The notes under the pieces: model-generated | What the model was told of the DNA's origin: nothing | Seen by the model: the letters and a program-made list of their open reading frames with translations, nothing else | Database searches by the model: none | Shown here: positions 1 to 8,718 of the stretch, piece by piece | Layout of the letters: each line of letters begins with the position of its first letter | Numbering within the stretch: position 1 is the stretch's first letter | Made by a program: the position numbers and the translations under genes | DNA from: Pseudomonadales bacterium | Lineage (GTDB): Bacteria > Pseudomonadota > Gammaproteobacteria > Pseudomonadales > Azotimanducaceae | Assembly (NCBI GenBank): GCA_017642855.1 | Contig: JAEPOO010000002.1 | Span: 581,545 to 645,544 of the forward strand | Reading direction: 5' to 3' | Length of the DNA stretch: 64,000 bases

Positions 1-99
1 TACGGTCGAATCAAAGCAGCCATTAAGACAGCAGCTAACAATAACGCTAAGCCGTTATTCCATAATGCGTTGCGAAAGCAGGAGGTGAACCATGGGTAA
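1..99 (+). CDS. (2Fe-2S)-binding subunit of molybdenum hydroxylase, C-terminal end only
   Basis: An open frame runs in from the window edge and stops with TAA at 97-99, overlapping the start of the next gene by 8 bases. It encodes about 32 residues beginning YGRIKAAIKTAA. That matches the extreme C-terminus of small IorA-type (2Fe-2S) subunits, where the last cluster ligands (CRCGT) are followed by a YxRIxxAI helix. The overlap with the large molybdopterin subunit is the usual arrangement for this two-subunit enzyme. The iron-sulfur ligands themselves lie outside the window, so the call rests on this tail and on context. Confidence 0.7.
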   Translation, partial: YGRIKAAIKTAANNNAKPLFHNALRKQEVNHG

Positions 100-2356
100 G
101 TGGACGCGAAGAGCATTCCTGACCGCGGGTGTTGTTGCCGGTGGTGGCTTAGTTGTTGGCGTATCTCTCAGACCGGGTAATGTCGCACATGACATTGCAG
201 GCACCATTGAAGGTGAAGGCGAAACCCTGGTTCATGCTTACGTAAAGATTGATGCGGATAATGTCGTGACTGCCATGGTGCCGCACTCCGAAATGGGCCA
301 GGGCGCACAAACGGCATTAGCACAGATGCTGGCTGAAGAGTTGGATGCAGACTGGAACCTGGTTCGCTTCGAAGAAGCACCTGCGATCAAGGAATATGGT
401 TCTTACACCGCTGGTCGAGGCTACCTTTTTAAAGGAATCAACTTTCCGGATGTTGTTGTTCCATCGGTAGATGGATTCATGATGAAAGTCGCTGAAGGCC
501 TTCAGATGCAAATCACAGGTGGCAGTATGAGCATTCGCGTCACCGGACAGTATGGCATGCGGGTTGCTGGCGCAGCCACGCGGGAGATGCTCGTTAATGC
601 CGCGGCTGACGCCTGGGGTGTTCCGGCAGCGCAGATCTCTACAGAAAACAGCCGGCTGTATCACAAGGCAAGCAACAAGGAAGCGACGTACGCAGAATTT
701 GCGGAGGCGGCGGCTTCCATGACACCGTCATATACGCCGAAGCTAAAAGATGCTTCCGAGTTCAAGATCATCGGCGAGAGTAAACCTCGCCATGATATCC
801 CGGCTAAAGTAAACGGCACTGCCATGTTCGCGATGGACGTGAAGCGACCGGGTATGGTTTATGCCACGGTCCAGCGGTCACCGGTATTTGGCGGTCGGGT
901 CGTCAGTGTTGATGACAAAGCCGCTCGCGCAATAGATGGTGTGATTGAGGTGATTCAGCTGCCGCAAGCTTCACGCTCGGGGATGGTGGGTAACTTCTCT
1001 ACCAGCGGCTCCGTTGCCGTGGTTGCGGACAGCTATTACACCGCTCAGCAAGGGCTTAAAGCACTGAAAATCGAGTGGGGCGGAGAAGGTAATGAGTCTG
1101 TATCCAGTGAGTCGATCTTCGAGCAATTTGATCGGGACATCACCGCGGGAGTGGATCGCCAGTCTGATATGTCAGAAGGCGACGTCGAGATGGTGTTTGC
1201 ATCAGCGGCCAAGAACCTTGTGGCAGACTACACGGTGCCTTATCTTGCGCACACCTGTATGGAACCACTCAACGCAACTGTTGAAATCAAAGACGGCAAA
1301 GCCGATGTGTGGGTCGGATGTCAGAACCCGCTCGGATTTCGTCACGCGGTAGCGGATGCAACAGGTATCGATGTTGAGATGGTGACCCTCCACAATCAGT
1401 TGATGGGTGGCGGCTTTGGCCGAAAAGCGATCTCGGATTGCACCATTCAGGCGGCGCAGATCGCAAAAGCAGTAGGCAAACCAGTACAGCTCGTTTGGTC
1501 GCGGGAAGAGGATGTGCGTCAGGATTTTTATCGCCCGGCGGTTCAGAGCCGATTCCGCGCTGCCTTGAATGACGCCGGTGAACTGCTGGCCTGGCAGAAC
1601 ACCTACGTAGATAAGCACGAGCCAATTGAAGCGCCGCTCATTCCTTATGCGGTGTCCTCCAAGGACATTGGTCACGTCAGTAGCCCAACCCATGTGCCAT
1701 TTGGTGCTTGGCGAAGTGTGGATCACTCGCAGCATGGCTTTTTCACAGAATCCTTCATCGATGAAGTTGCCGTTGCAGCGGGTAAAGATGCCTATGAATA
1801 TCGAGCAGCGTTGTTGAAAGATAAGCCCCGCCATCTGGCTGTCTTGAAGAAGGTGGCCGATGAATCCAACTGGCAACAGCCACTTGGCGAGGGTCGCGGC
1901 CGAGGGATCTCGCTGCAGGAATCCTTTGGGTCTATTGTTGCGCAGGTTGTTGAGGTCACCGTGACCGATGGTGAAGTTGCTGTTGATCGCGTGGTTGCCG
2001 CCATTGACGCGGGGCAGGCGGTTTCGCCGGATGGTGTGAAGGCTCAGATCGAGTCTGGCATCGTTTATGGATTGACCGCGGCGCTCTATGGCGAGATCAC
2101 GATTGAGCAAGGAGCGGTAGTACAGAGTAACTTCCATGACTACCAGGCAGTTCGGATGTCAGAGACGCCCGTGATCGAGACTCATGTGATCAACAGCGGT
2201 GAAGATATTGGCGGTGCCGGTGAACCTGGTACGCCAGGTATTGCTCCGGCACTTACCAATGCCATCTATGATGCGACCGGCACCCGGGTTCGTGGTCTAC
2301 CACTTAACCGGTTTGACCTGGACTTTAGGATTGAAGAAACGGAAGCTGTCGGTTAG
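92..2356 (+). CDS. Molybdopterin-binding large subunit, isoquinoline 1-oxidoreductase beta-like
   Basis: A 754-residue xanthine dehydrogenase-family large subunit of the IorB type, which hydroxylates N-heterocycles or oxidises aldehydes and passes electrons to its (2Fe-2S) partner. The N-terminus carries a twin-arginine signal (WTRRAFLTAG, then a hydrophobic stretch), so the folded cofactor-loaded enzyme is probably exported to the periplasm. The MGGGFGRKA cofactor-contact motif is near residue 437. The active-site loop GAGEPGTPG, holding the catalytic Glu of this family, is near 707-716. Length is normal for IorB. The ATG has a strong AGGAGGTG ribosome site at 80-87 and overlaps the upstream small subunit. 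The substrate cannot be inferred. Confidence 0.88.
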   Translation: MGKWTRRAFLTAGVVAGGGLVVGVSLRPGNVAHDIAGTIEGEGETLVHAYVKIDADNVVTAMVPHSEMGQGAQTALAQMLAEELDADWNLVRFEEAPAIKEYGSYTAGRGYLFKGINFPDVVVPSVDGFMMKVAEGLQMQITGGSMSIRVTGQYGMRVAGAATREMLVNAAADAWGVPAAQISTENSRLYHKASNKEATYAEFAEAAASMTPSYTPKLKDASEFKIIGESKPRHDIPAKVNGTAMFAMDVKRPGMVYATVQRSPVFGGRVVSVDDKAARAIDGVIEVIQLPQASRSGMVGNFSTSGSVAVVADSYYTAQQGLKALKIEWGGEGNESVSSESIFEQFDRDITAGVDRQSDMSEGDVEMVFASAAKNLVADYTVPYLAHTCMEPLNATVEIKDGKADVWVGCQNPLGFRHAVADATGIDVEMVTLHNQLMGGGFGRKAISDCTIQAAQIAKAVGKPVQLVWSREEDVRQDFYRPAVQSRFRAALNDAGELLAWQNTYVDKHEPIEAPLIPYAVSSKDIGHVSSPTHVPFGAWRSVDHSQHGFFTESFIDEVAVAAGKDAYEYRAALLKDKPRHLAVLKKVADESNWQQPLGEGRGRGISLQESFGSIVAQVVEVTVTDGEVAVDRVVAAIDAGQAVSPDGVKAQIESGIVYGLTAALYGEITIEQGAVVQSNFHDYQAVRMSETPVIETHVINSGEDIGGAGEPGTPGIAPALTNAIYDATGTRVRGLPLNRFDLDFRIEETEAVG

Positions 2357-2377
2357 ATCATTAGGTCTGCGACCTGT

Positions 2378-2405
2378 AAAAAGGGGCGACGAGTCGCCCC
2401 TTTTT
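2378..2405. terminator. Bidirectional intrinsic terminator
   Basis: An 11-13 bp inverted repeat (AAAAAGGGGCGAC / GTCGCCCCTTTTT, two-base loop) with A tracts on the left and T tracts on the right. It lies between two convergent genes and can terminate both. Confidence 0.9.
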
Positions 2406-2406
2406 G

Positions 2407-2943
2407 TTAAAGCAGGGCGGTGGCTACTGCAATGACAAGGCCTGCGATCGTTGTGATAAGGGTTGGCGCTCGCAACGCTTCGGAAGATACACCCAGCCAG
2501 AATCCACTTAAAAGAATAATGACCAAACCAACGGCCATGACCTTCTGCAGTGTTTTGAATAATCCTGGACCATGACCTTTATGTAGCTCGACCAGTTGTT
2601 TTACCAGGTCAGGCTTGTTCAGTGTGATGACTGGAACTTCGCTGGAAGTGTCAATGCTGTAATAGTCGCGTGAAGTGGGGCGAGTGATTAAGGTCTTGCC
2701 TGAAATCTTCACGTACTCGAAATGATGCACGATTCCGTTCGATTGCAGCAGTCCGTCAATATCTTGTTTCAGATCCAGAGATTTCGGGTCGAGGGGTACA
2801 GGGTTTGCCACTTCAACGGGTGAGGTTTCCACAGTGCCTTTGAAACCGTTGAGATAAAGACCGCCTGACAACGCCATCAGTAACAAAGCCGGTAAAAAGA
2901 AAGAGGCGATATAAAGGTGAATCTTGACCCAGAGGCTGCGCAT
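2407..2943 (-). CDS. PepSY-type membrane protein
   Basis: A 178-residue membrane protein. One hydrophobic helix near the N-terminus (about 7-27) is followed by a roughly 90-residue soluble region and two closely spaced C-terminal helices (about 132-150 and 161-178). This helix-loop-helix layout, with the SLWVKIHLYIASFFLPALLL start, is typical of small PepSY-associated transmembrane proteins in marine gammaproteobacteria. They are often linked to iron reductase or siderophore functions, but no such neighbour is visible here. An ATG at 2943 with GGGAG just upstream is preferred over an in-frame GTG five codons earlier. Confidence 0.7.
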   Translation of the reverse strand: MRSLWVKIHLYIASFFLPALLLMALSGGLYLNGFKGTVETSPVEVANPVPLDPKSLDLKQDIDGLLQSNGIVHHFEYVKISGKTLITRPTSRDYYSIDTSSEVPVITLNKPDLVKQLVELHKGHGPGLFKTLQKVMAVGLVIILLSGFWLGVSSEALRAPTLITTIAGLVIAVATALL

Positions 2944-3055
2944 GTTTGTCTCCCTCACGTTGTAAAGTCGCCGACTCTAACAAACTTGCTTGCGTTGACC
3001 AACACAGGCCTGTGCTATGCTCGCGAGCCCAACCTGCAGTAACTCTTGAGATTTG

Positions 3056-4261
3056 ATGCCCCACTACCGCTGGTACATCGTTGGCGTAACCCTGGTAAAC
3101 CAAGCACTTGCATTGGGCATCATGATCTACAGCTTTGCGCTGTTTGTGGTGCCATGGCTGGAAACCTTCGGGATTAACCGAAGTCAGGCAATGTTAGCAA
3201 TCTTTATGTTCCAGGTGGTCAGCGGCTTCATTAGTCCTGTGTTTGGGCGTCTGATGGACGGATATCCGATGCGCATCCTGGTGACTTTAGGTGGTCTCTC
3301 CGCTGCGGTTGGGATGGTCCTCATTTCCTATGCCAGCGCATTCTGGCAGATCATCCTCATTCACATGACCTTTTTGCCAGTAGGCATGATGTTGTGCGGC
3401 ACCCTGGCCTCACAAACCATGGTGAGTAAATGGTTCATTGAAAAAAGAGGCCTTGCCATCGGGATCTCTGCTATGGGTACGTCTCTTGGTGGCCTTACGA
3501 TCCCTCTTGTAACTAACGGGTTAATTGAGTCTCAGGGCTGGCAGGATGCGATGTTTTTTCTGGGTATTCTGCTGGCCGTCGTGGTTGTGCCGCTTAATCT
3601 CTGGGTCCTCAGTCGCGAGCCCCCTCGCCATAACCTCGCTGATCACGCGAGTAACAGCTTGGAAAACAAAACCTGGGGGACTCGGGAGATTCTGTCTACG
3701 CGAAATTTCTGGATACCGGTCATCGGTCTTATCCCGATCAATGCGGCCTTTGGAGGGGTGCAGTTCAATATCGGAGCCTATGTGGCTGATCTGGGTATGA
3801 CCCAGACGCTCGCGGCTCAGCTGATTGCGCTTGCCTCGATCTCGATGATTATTGGCAAATTTGTCTTCGGGAGTCTTGGCGATCGAGTTGATCACCGTTA
3901 TCTCTACTGGTTCATGACCGGACTGTTGCTGGTTGCCCTCTATTTTTATCAGGGAAATCCAGATCGATCTGCTCTGATGGCGGCTGCCGCTTTACAGGGA
4001 TTTGCCACCGGTGGCGTGATGCCGATGATGGGGATTATGTATGCGAGTCGATTCGGTACCTACTCTTTTGGTCGAGTGCTTGGGCTGGTTAATCTGTTTC
4101 TCATGATGGGTAGTTTTGGCTCAATCTTCTCAGGCTGGATGTTTGATCAAACGCAATCCTATGATGCGGCCTTCTGGACGTTTGGTGTCCTTCTCCTGCC
4201 GTGTATGGTGGCGATGGCACTTCTGCCAGCGTCCGAAAATCACCCCGAACAGTTGGGTTAG
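3056..4261 (+). CDS. MFS transporter
   Basis: A 401-residue major facilitator superfamily protein with about 12 hydrophobic helices in two halves. The loop after helix 2 (GRLMDGYPMR) is the MFS motif A region, and GSLGDRVDHRY is its counterpart in the second half. The overall look is of the monocarboxylate/oxalate-type MFS group (YRWYIVGVTLVNQALALG start). The substrate is unknown. The preferred start is the ATG at 3056, directly after an in-frame TTG. The 3' end overlaps the convergent next gene by 4 bases. Confidence 0.85.
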   Translation: MPHYRWYIVGVTLVNQALALGIMIYSFALFVVPWLETFGINRSQAMLAIFMFQVVSGFISPVFGRLMDGYPMRILVTLGGLSAAVGMVLISYASAFWQIILIHMTFLPVGMMLCGTLASQTMVSKWFIEKRGLAIGISAMGTSLGGLTIPLVTNGLIESQGWQDAMFFLGILLAVVVVPLNLWVLSREPPRHNLADHASNSLENKTWGTREILSTRNFWIPVIGLIPINAAFGGVQFNIGAYVADLGMTQTLAAQLIALASISMIIGKFVFGSLGDRVDHRYLYWFMTGLLLVALYFYQGNPDRSALMAAAALQGFATGGVMPMMGIMYASRFGTYSFGRVLGLVNLFLMMGSFGSIFSGWMFDQTQSYDAAFWTFGVLLLPCMVAMALLPASENHPEQLG

Positions 4262-5166
4262 AAGGCGTAGCTGAGTGCGTGGTCCCTGACGTCATTTTTA
4301 GATGAGTCGCAATCCGCGAGTTCTGATTGTTCAAAGACATAGATGTTGGACTGCTCGTTATCTTTGCTGACAATTACGCTGACCCGTTCGTTTCTCGGCA
4401 GGCTTCGCATGGTGCTGCTGTAATCACAAAATGTGTTGAGCAACAGGGTCTCCATTTCTTCGAATTGCTGACGTTTGGCTTCAAGACGTTTCACGCGCTT
4501 TTTTTCGGCTTGAATTCTTTTGGCTTCCATCTGGCTGGCGATGTCTGACTCGATTTCTTCCTGCTGGCTGGAAATACGTTCCATTTCCCTCAGCACTTCA
4601 GATTCACGTCTTTCCAGTTCGCTCAGCTCGTCTTCTTCCGCATGAATGGCTTCGATTTCGATCTCACGCAATTCACGGTTTGCTTCACGAAGTCCGGCGC
4701 GTGCCTCTCTCAGCGCCTGCCTGGCGATGCGGCTTTCTTCTGACCAGTCACCCTCAGTTGAAATCGTAAAGCCCGGCAGGTCTTCGTTGGCAAGACCTGC
4801 TTCAACACTTGCGAGAATGTCCTCTACGAATAATGGGATGGCTGCCATGCCCTCTGCGAACACTTCGACGTTCTCTTCGAAGTCATCGGACTTGAAGGCG
4901 TGAACGTAACCACGTGATGCCGGCGTCACATTAAAAACAACACCCTGATCTGCGAGATAGTGACCAGTGATCTGTACCTGGCAAGATTTGCAGTCGTCCT
5001 GATTTTCGAAGGCAGATTTCACAATCCCAATCATGATGTTGATGTCTTTGCGCATTCGGTCGTAATCCGGTGCGGCGAAGCTATGGAATGCAATACTGGA
5101 TGCTGTGAATACAGCAACGATGTTGAATAGCAAATTGTGTTTTTTGATCCTGGCTTGAATGCTCAT
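4258..5166 (-). CDS. Secreted coiled-coil protein of an ECF sigma operon
   Basis: About 302 residues and not recognised as a named family. A hydrophobic signal sequence (about 12-31, ending SFAAPD) suggests export. A CKSC pair lies near residue 60. Residues about 145-235 are a long charged segment (REARAGLREANRELREIE, then many E, R, K and Q) that should form a coiled coil. The C-terminal part holds three more cysteines. It is the third gene of the sigma/anti-sigma operon, so it may report an envelope signal to the anti-sigma factor; that is inference. The ATG at 5166 has AGGGAT six bases upstream. Another in-frame ATG at 5187 overlaps the anti-sigma stop. Confidence 0.7.
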   Translation of the reverse strand: MSIQARIKKHNLLFNIVAVFTASSIAFHSFAAPDYDRMRKDINIMIGIVKSAFENQDDCKSCQVQITGHYLADQGVVFNVTPASRGYVHAFKSDDFEENVEVFAEGMAAIPLFVEDILASVEAGLANEDLPGFTISTEGDWSEESRIARQALREARAGLREANRELREIEIEAIHAEEDELSELERRESEVLREMERISSQQEEIESDIASQMEAKRIQAEKKRVKRLEAKRQQFEEMETLLLNTFCDYSSTMRSLPRNERVSVIVSKDNEQSNIYVFEQSELADCDSSKNDVRDHALSYAF

Positions 5167-5186
5167 TAGATATCCCTGTGTGTTCA

Positions 5187-5846
5187 TTACATGTTGTTGC
5201 TGATCTGATGGAACGCGTTGGATAGTTGCCGAATGTCTTTCTCATCCTCAGCCTGGCTCGTCAGCAGAAAACGAAGGTGCTCCTCCGTTTCCCGATACTG
5301 TTGTGCCTGGGTCGTGTTCCAGTAATTGACCAGTGTCGTCAATTCTTGTTTGCGCTCCTGGCGGCTAGCTTGCAGGACGCTCCTCAAAACGAGCTGATCG
5401 CTGGCCACCTGTCTTGCGGTGAGTTCGTCCAGACGTTCATCCCATCGATCTGCCTGCTCCGCCTGATAAACTGCAAATGTTTGCTCAGAGACGTATTCAT
5501 CTGAACCGAATTTGAGAACCACACCGTTGCTGGTATCAATACTCGCGTCCGTCAGGACCAGAACGATGGCGAGGATGGAGGCCGCGGTAGCCAGCACTTC
5601 GGAAAAGCGCCATCCTTGTTGCTGATAGTCGGCTGTGCGTCCACGGTCATAGTTGGCCGGGTGTTGATCCTGCCAGCGTGTTGCCACCAGACCCATCTGC
5701 CAGATGTCATTCAAAAATGCACTGCATTCATTGCAGGTTTTCAGATGACGATCCACCCTGGCAGTGTATTCCGAGTCCAGTCGGCCCTCATGAAAATCAA
5801 AGAGCAGTTCTTGGCATCGTTCACAGTTCAAATCAGTTGATTGCAT
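5187..5846 (-). CDS. Zinc-finger anti-sigma factor, single-pass membrane protein
   Basis: A 219-residue protein. The N-terminal zinc-binding anti-sigma domain has C8, C11 and the HxxxCxxC signature (H34, C38, C41). One transmembrane helix lies at about 82-100 (ATAASILAIVLVLTDAS). The rest is a periplasmic domain rich in Gln and Glu, probably helical. It sits 14 bases after the sigma factor gene, so it should hold that sigma factor at the membrane until a signal arrives. GAGGA precedes the ATG at good distance. The large helical periplasmic part and the coiled-coil protein encoded next could interact. Confidence 0.85.
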   Translation of the reverse strand: MQSTDLNCERCQELLFDFHEGRLDSEYTARVDRHLKTCNECSAFLNDIWQMGLVATRWQDQHPANYDRGRTADYQQQGWRFSEVLATAASILAIVLVLTDASIDTSNGVVLKFGSDEYVSEQTFAVYQAEQADRWDERLDELTARQVASDQLVLRSVLQASRQERKQELTTLVNYWNTTQAQQYRETEEHLRFLLTSQAEDEKDIRQLSNAFHQISNNM

Positions 5847-5860
5847 ACTGTCCTCTTCAT

Positions 5861-6427
5861 CTAACAGGCGATAGCGCTTGCTTCATCGGTGCCCCTGAGT
5901 TTCTTCAAGGCCGCGTACAGGCGAGACTTCGCGGTGTTTGAGCTGATACCGAGCTGAACGGCGATCTCATCGAAGGTGAAATTCTGGAAGAACTTCAGTT
6001 CGAGAACCTGGCGCTGCTCGTTCGGCAGACTTCCCAACATGCGCACGATGTCACCGTTGGAACGTATGTCTTCATAGCCAGTCGCAGGATTGGTGCTTCT
6101 GTCAGCATCCGGTAGCTCCTCATATTCGCTGAACTGTGTCTTCGTCTTGCGTCGAAGGTGATCAGTACAACGAAAAGTGGCGATCCGGAAAATCCAGGCG
6201 CCGAAGGGGGCATCCCCGCGGAAGTTGGCGAGATTCCTAAATACAGACAGAAATACATCTTGCAGGAGGTCCATAGCGTCATCGGAGTTCCCAACCATTC
6301 GCAGCGCATGGTTGTACAGGCGTGTTTCATACCGCTTAACGAGGGTTAACCACGCGTCTTCAGAGCCTTCCAGCGCTTGTTTGATGAGTTGCTCGTCGCT
6401 TTTGCGACGAAACCCGATAACGTCCAT
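5861..6427 (-). CDS. ECF RNA polymerase sigma factor
   Basis: A 188-residue group 4 sigma-70 factor. Region 2 is at about 30-95 (MVGNSDDAMDLLQDVF core-binding helix, then the WIFRIATFRCTDHLRRK recognition helix). Region 4 is at about 125-180 (LPNEQRQVLELKFFQN, then the helix-turn-helix FDEIAVQLGISSNTAKSRL). It is the first gene of a three-gene operon with a zinc-finger anti-sigma factor and a secreted coiled-coil protein. Such operons normally switch on their own promoter. I could not fix a promoter in the roughly 100 bases upstream. The trigger is unknown. Confidence 0.9.
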   Translation of the reverse strand: MDVIGFRRKSDEQLIKQALEGSEDAWLTLVKRYETRLYNHALRMVGNSDDAMDLLQDVFLSVFRNLANFRGDAPFGAWIFRIATFRCTDHLRRKTKTQFSEYEELPDADRSTNPATGYEDIRSNGDIVRMLGSLPNEQRQVLELKFFQNFTFDEIAVQLGISSNTAKSRLYAALKKLRGTDEASAIAC

Positions 6428-6529
6428 GAGGGTCCAGCCCGACTACATGCCTATATAGACGGTAGTGGTCCGAAAAAAGTTTGGCGAAAAAGCAAAAAAA
6501 GTCCCGGATCGACCTGGCAGCGAGACCAT

Positions 6530-6673
6530 TTACCCAACGTCGGGCAGATGCCAGTGTAACGGCATTCGACGGATGTTTATGTCATTAATGAACAGGTTCC
6601 GCTCAATCTGGGCCAATTGCGTCTCCCGGTGCTTGATCCGGATCAATTCCTTTTCAACATTTTCTCTGCGCAT
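6530..6673 (-). other. Out-of-frame coding-like tail or small overlapping ORF
   Basis: After the stop of the membrane protein gene at 6643, a different minus-strand frame stays open from 6673 down to TAA at 6530. It reads like protein: ENVEKELIRIKHRETQLAQ, then a run to PLHWHLPDVG. An in-frame ATG at 6673 would make a 47-residue product overlapping the upstream gene, but no ribosome site is evident. The other reading is a one-base loss near 6667, giving the upstream protein a C-terminal helical tail in its ancestor or in the correct sequence. I cannot choose between the two. Confidence 0.4.
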
Positions 6674-7428
6674 GCGGGACATAGTCCGTGTGTCACCTGA
6701 GTGCCTGACGTTTCCTTCATATAGATTTCCACCTTTTCCCAGTAACCCGCATCGTTACGAATACTCTTACAGCTGGCACACATTGGAATCAGCTGCGACA
6801 GGGTGGATAAGCTCTCTTGCGCCAGCTGCAGTTCCTCGAGCTGGCCGAACAGGCGGTGACGAGCATTGTTGTGCAATAGCGACACGCCCAATCCGATCAG
6901 GTTGGCCAGAATCAGTGTCATCGGCACGGTCAGTTCAGCCATCTCGTAGACAGGATCTTTGTGCGTCGAATAGAGGTAAATCAGCGTCGGTGTAAACAGC
7001 ACTGCGAACATGAGCTGTAGTCGAATCGTCGGTAACAGAATGTAGAGACAAACGATAATGAGCGCATCTATACCCAGGTGCAGTAGATAATCCGGCGGAC
7101 GTGACAAAGCGATAAAAGTGTTTGATGCTGCAACAGTGATGGCGAGCAGAGATAGTGACAAATAAACAACAGCTTGTGTGCCGATCAGATGTGACAAAAG
7201 CAGGGAAAGCATTGCGACAGCGGCCATGATGAATCGCATGGTCAGGGAACCTGAATCTACCGATGTTTCGGTGAAATCGTTTGCGGCAAAGGCAATGGCC
7301 GCGAAGAACACGATTATGGAGAAGACGATGCTGAGCTGACGATCCCGATTCAGGGAGTAAGCCCTGAATCGTTGCTCTTGTTCGGGATCGACAAAGTCGC
7401 CCAGTAATTTAATTGCGCCGGTAGCCAC
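6643..7428 (-). CDS. Multi-pass membrane protein with CxxC...CxxC sensor-like tail
   Basis: A 261-residue protein. About six hydrophobic helices fill residues 30-200. They are followed by a short linker and the pattern IPMCASCKSIRNDAGYW, then THGLCPACAEKM. This Cys-pair module (CxxCKxIRxDxGYW ... SHGxCPxC) is known from the ends of bacterial PAS/GGDEF/kinase proteins and may bind a metal, but no kinase or cyclase domain is present. The N-terminal membrane part resembles those fused to cyclases. It is probably a stand-alone sensor or a truncated signalling protein. A coding-like frame continues past its stop (see 6530-6673), so the annotated C-terminus may be a frameshift product. Confidence 0.6.
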   Translation of the reverse strand: MATGAIKLLGDFVDPEQEQRFRAYSLNRDRQLSIVFSIIVFFAAIAFAANDFTETSVDSGSLTMRFIMAAVAMLSLLLSHLIGTQAVVYLSLSLLAITVAASNTFIALSRPPDYLLHLGIDALIIVCLYILLPTIRLQLMFAVLFTPTLIYLYSTHKDPVYEMAELTVPMTLILANLIGLGVSLLHNNARHRLFGQLEELQLAQESLSTLSQLIPMCASCKSIRNDAGYWEKVEIYMKETSGTQVTHGLCPACAEKMLKRN

Positions 7429-7548
7429 CTGCTCATTATGATTGATAGTTGACGTGGGTCAATTCGCTCAAAACAACATTGGGCAACATGGCGAAGAAAA
7501 TGCTTAATCACGGTGATGGCAATGTCCTGGTCCTGAAACCGGAATTTT

Positions 7549-8610
7549 TCAGAATAGGCTGAGTTGTTCGTTGTGGCGTGTGAACCATTTCGTCGTCAGC
7601 TCAAACCTGGCGTCAGTGTCGTAACCCAGTTTGCGACTCGCAATCCGCCATCGATTGTGAAGCAGCATGGCGAATTCTCCGGTCCCAATCATCCGCTCTC
7701 CGAACACGCTTCGATAATCTCTACCACCGCGACTTTGCCTGATAATGCTCATGACTTTATTGGCGCGAGCCGGAAAGTGTTCGTGTAACCATTCCTGAAA
7801 CAGGTCGCTGATCTCGAGTGGCAAGCGAAGCAGAATGTACCTTGCTGCGGTAGCGCCGGCCTTCTTTCCTTGTTCCAGAATGGTTTCCAGTTCCGCGTCG
7901 TTGATGCAAGGAATCATCGGCGCGGCGAGCAGGGTGACGTTGATCCCGGATTCAGAGAGCTGCCTGATGGCATCGACCCTTACCCGGCCGCGTGGAGTTC
8001 TTGGTTCAAGAATTCTCTTCAGACGGTCATCGAGTGTAGTGACGCTTACTGCAACACTGAACAAATTCTTTTCTGCCATAGGCATCAACAGATCAAGATC
8101 CCGAAGAATCAGATTACTTTTCGTAATGATCGAGAAGGGATGCTGAAACTCATGCAGTACTTCGATAATGCTTCGTGTGATACCGAGTTGCGCTTCAACA
8201 GGCTGATAGGGATCTGTGTTGGCACCAATGGAAATAGGGCTGGGCTTGTATCGGGGGTTCTCCAGTTTCTTTCGCAACAACGCGGCGGCATTCGGTTTGC
8301 TGATGATGTTGGTCTCGAAATCCAGACCAGGTGACAAGTCCCAATAGGCGTGTGTCGGTCTTGCATAACAATAAGTGCAGCCGTGTTCGCAGCCTCGATA
8401 AGGATTTATAGAATAGTGGAAGGGAATGTCCGGTGAGCGGTTGGTGCTGATAATGCTTTTGCACCTTTCTTCGATGACCCTGGTTGGTGGACGGCCAGGC
8501 TCATCACGGGGGATATCCCAGCCGTCGAAGAAGGCTTCGGTAATTTGCCCGAGGAATCGATTATCCGGATTGGATAGCGCACCCCTGCCTTTGAAGGTCT
8601 TTCGATCCAT
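7549..8610 (-). CDS. PA0069-family radical SAM protein, spore photoproduct lyase-like
   Basis: A 353-residue radical SAM enzyme. The cluster motif is C74-x3-C78-x2-C81 (GCEHGCTYCYARPTHAYWD), the CxxxCxxC form that binds the 4Fe-4S cluster and S-adenosylmethionine. The flanking HYSINPYRG and DLSPGLDFETNI strings are hallmarks of the family named after Pseudomonas PA0069, which is distantly related to spore photoproduct lyase. Length is normal. A near-consensus LexA operator lies 18 bases upstream of the start (8629-8648). From memory, PA0069 belongs to the P. aeruginosa LexA regulon, so a role in DNA damage response is plausible. The actual reaction is not known to me. Confidence 0.9.
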   Translation of the reverse strand: MDRKTFKGRGALSNPDNRFLGQITEAFFDGWDIPRDEPGRPPTRVIEERCKSIISTNRSPDIPFHYSINPYRGCEHGCTYCYARPTHAYWDLSPGLDFETNIISKPNAAALLRKKLENPRYKPSPISIGANTDPYQPVEAQLGITRSIIEVLHEFQHPFSIITKSNLILRDLDLLMPMAEKNLFSVAVSVTTLDDRLKRILEPRTPRGRVRVDAIRQLSESGINVTLLAAPMIPCINDAELETILEQGKKAGATAARYILLRLPLEISDLFQEWLHEHFPARANKVMSIIRQSRGGRDYRSVFGERMIGTGEFAMLLHNRWRIASRKLGYDTDARFELTTKWFTRHNEQLSLF

Positions 8611-8628
8611 TGGTATAGGTTACATGAA

Positions 8629-8648
8629 TACTGTATATAAATACAGTA
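8629..8648. promoter_or_regulatory. LexA (SOS) operator
   Basis: A 20-base near-palindrome with TACTGT on the left and ACAGTA on the right, separated by an eight-base A/T core. This is almost the gammaproteobacterial LexA consensus (CTGT-N8-ACAG). It lies 18 bases upstream of the radical SAM start (minus strand) and 70 bases upstream of the pyridoxamine oxidase-like gene (plus strand). The closer position favours control of the radical SAM gene, but both could be affected. Confidence 0.85.
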
Positions 8649-8718
8649 TGCCCGGCGGCAGAGAATGCTATGCTTCGAAAGCTGTAGCCAACTACAAATG
8701 ACCATTGGAGGGAAAACC

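Noticed and set aside
1202..2137. 311-codon antisense frame in the molybdenum hydroxylase gene
   Set aside because: Opposite the conserved catalytic region; no recognisable protein features.
6465..6995. 176-codon plus-strand frame
   Set aside because: Mostly antisense to the CxxC membrane protein gene, with no ribosome site; the minus-strand frames fit better.
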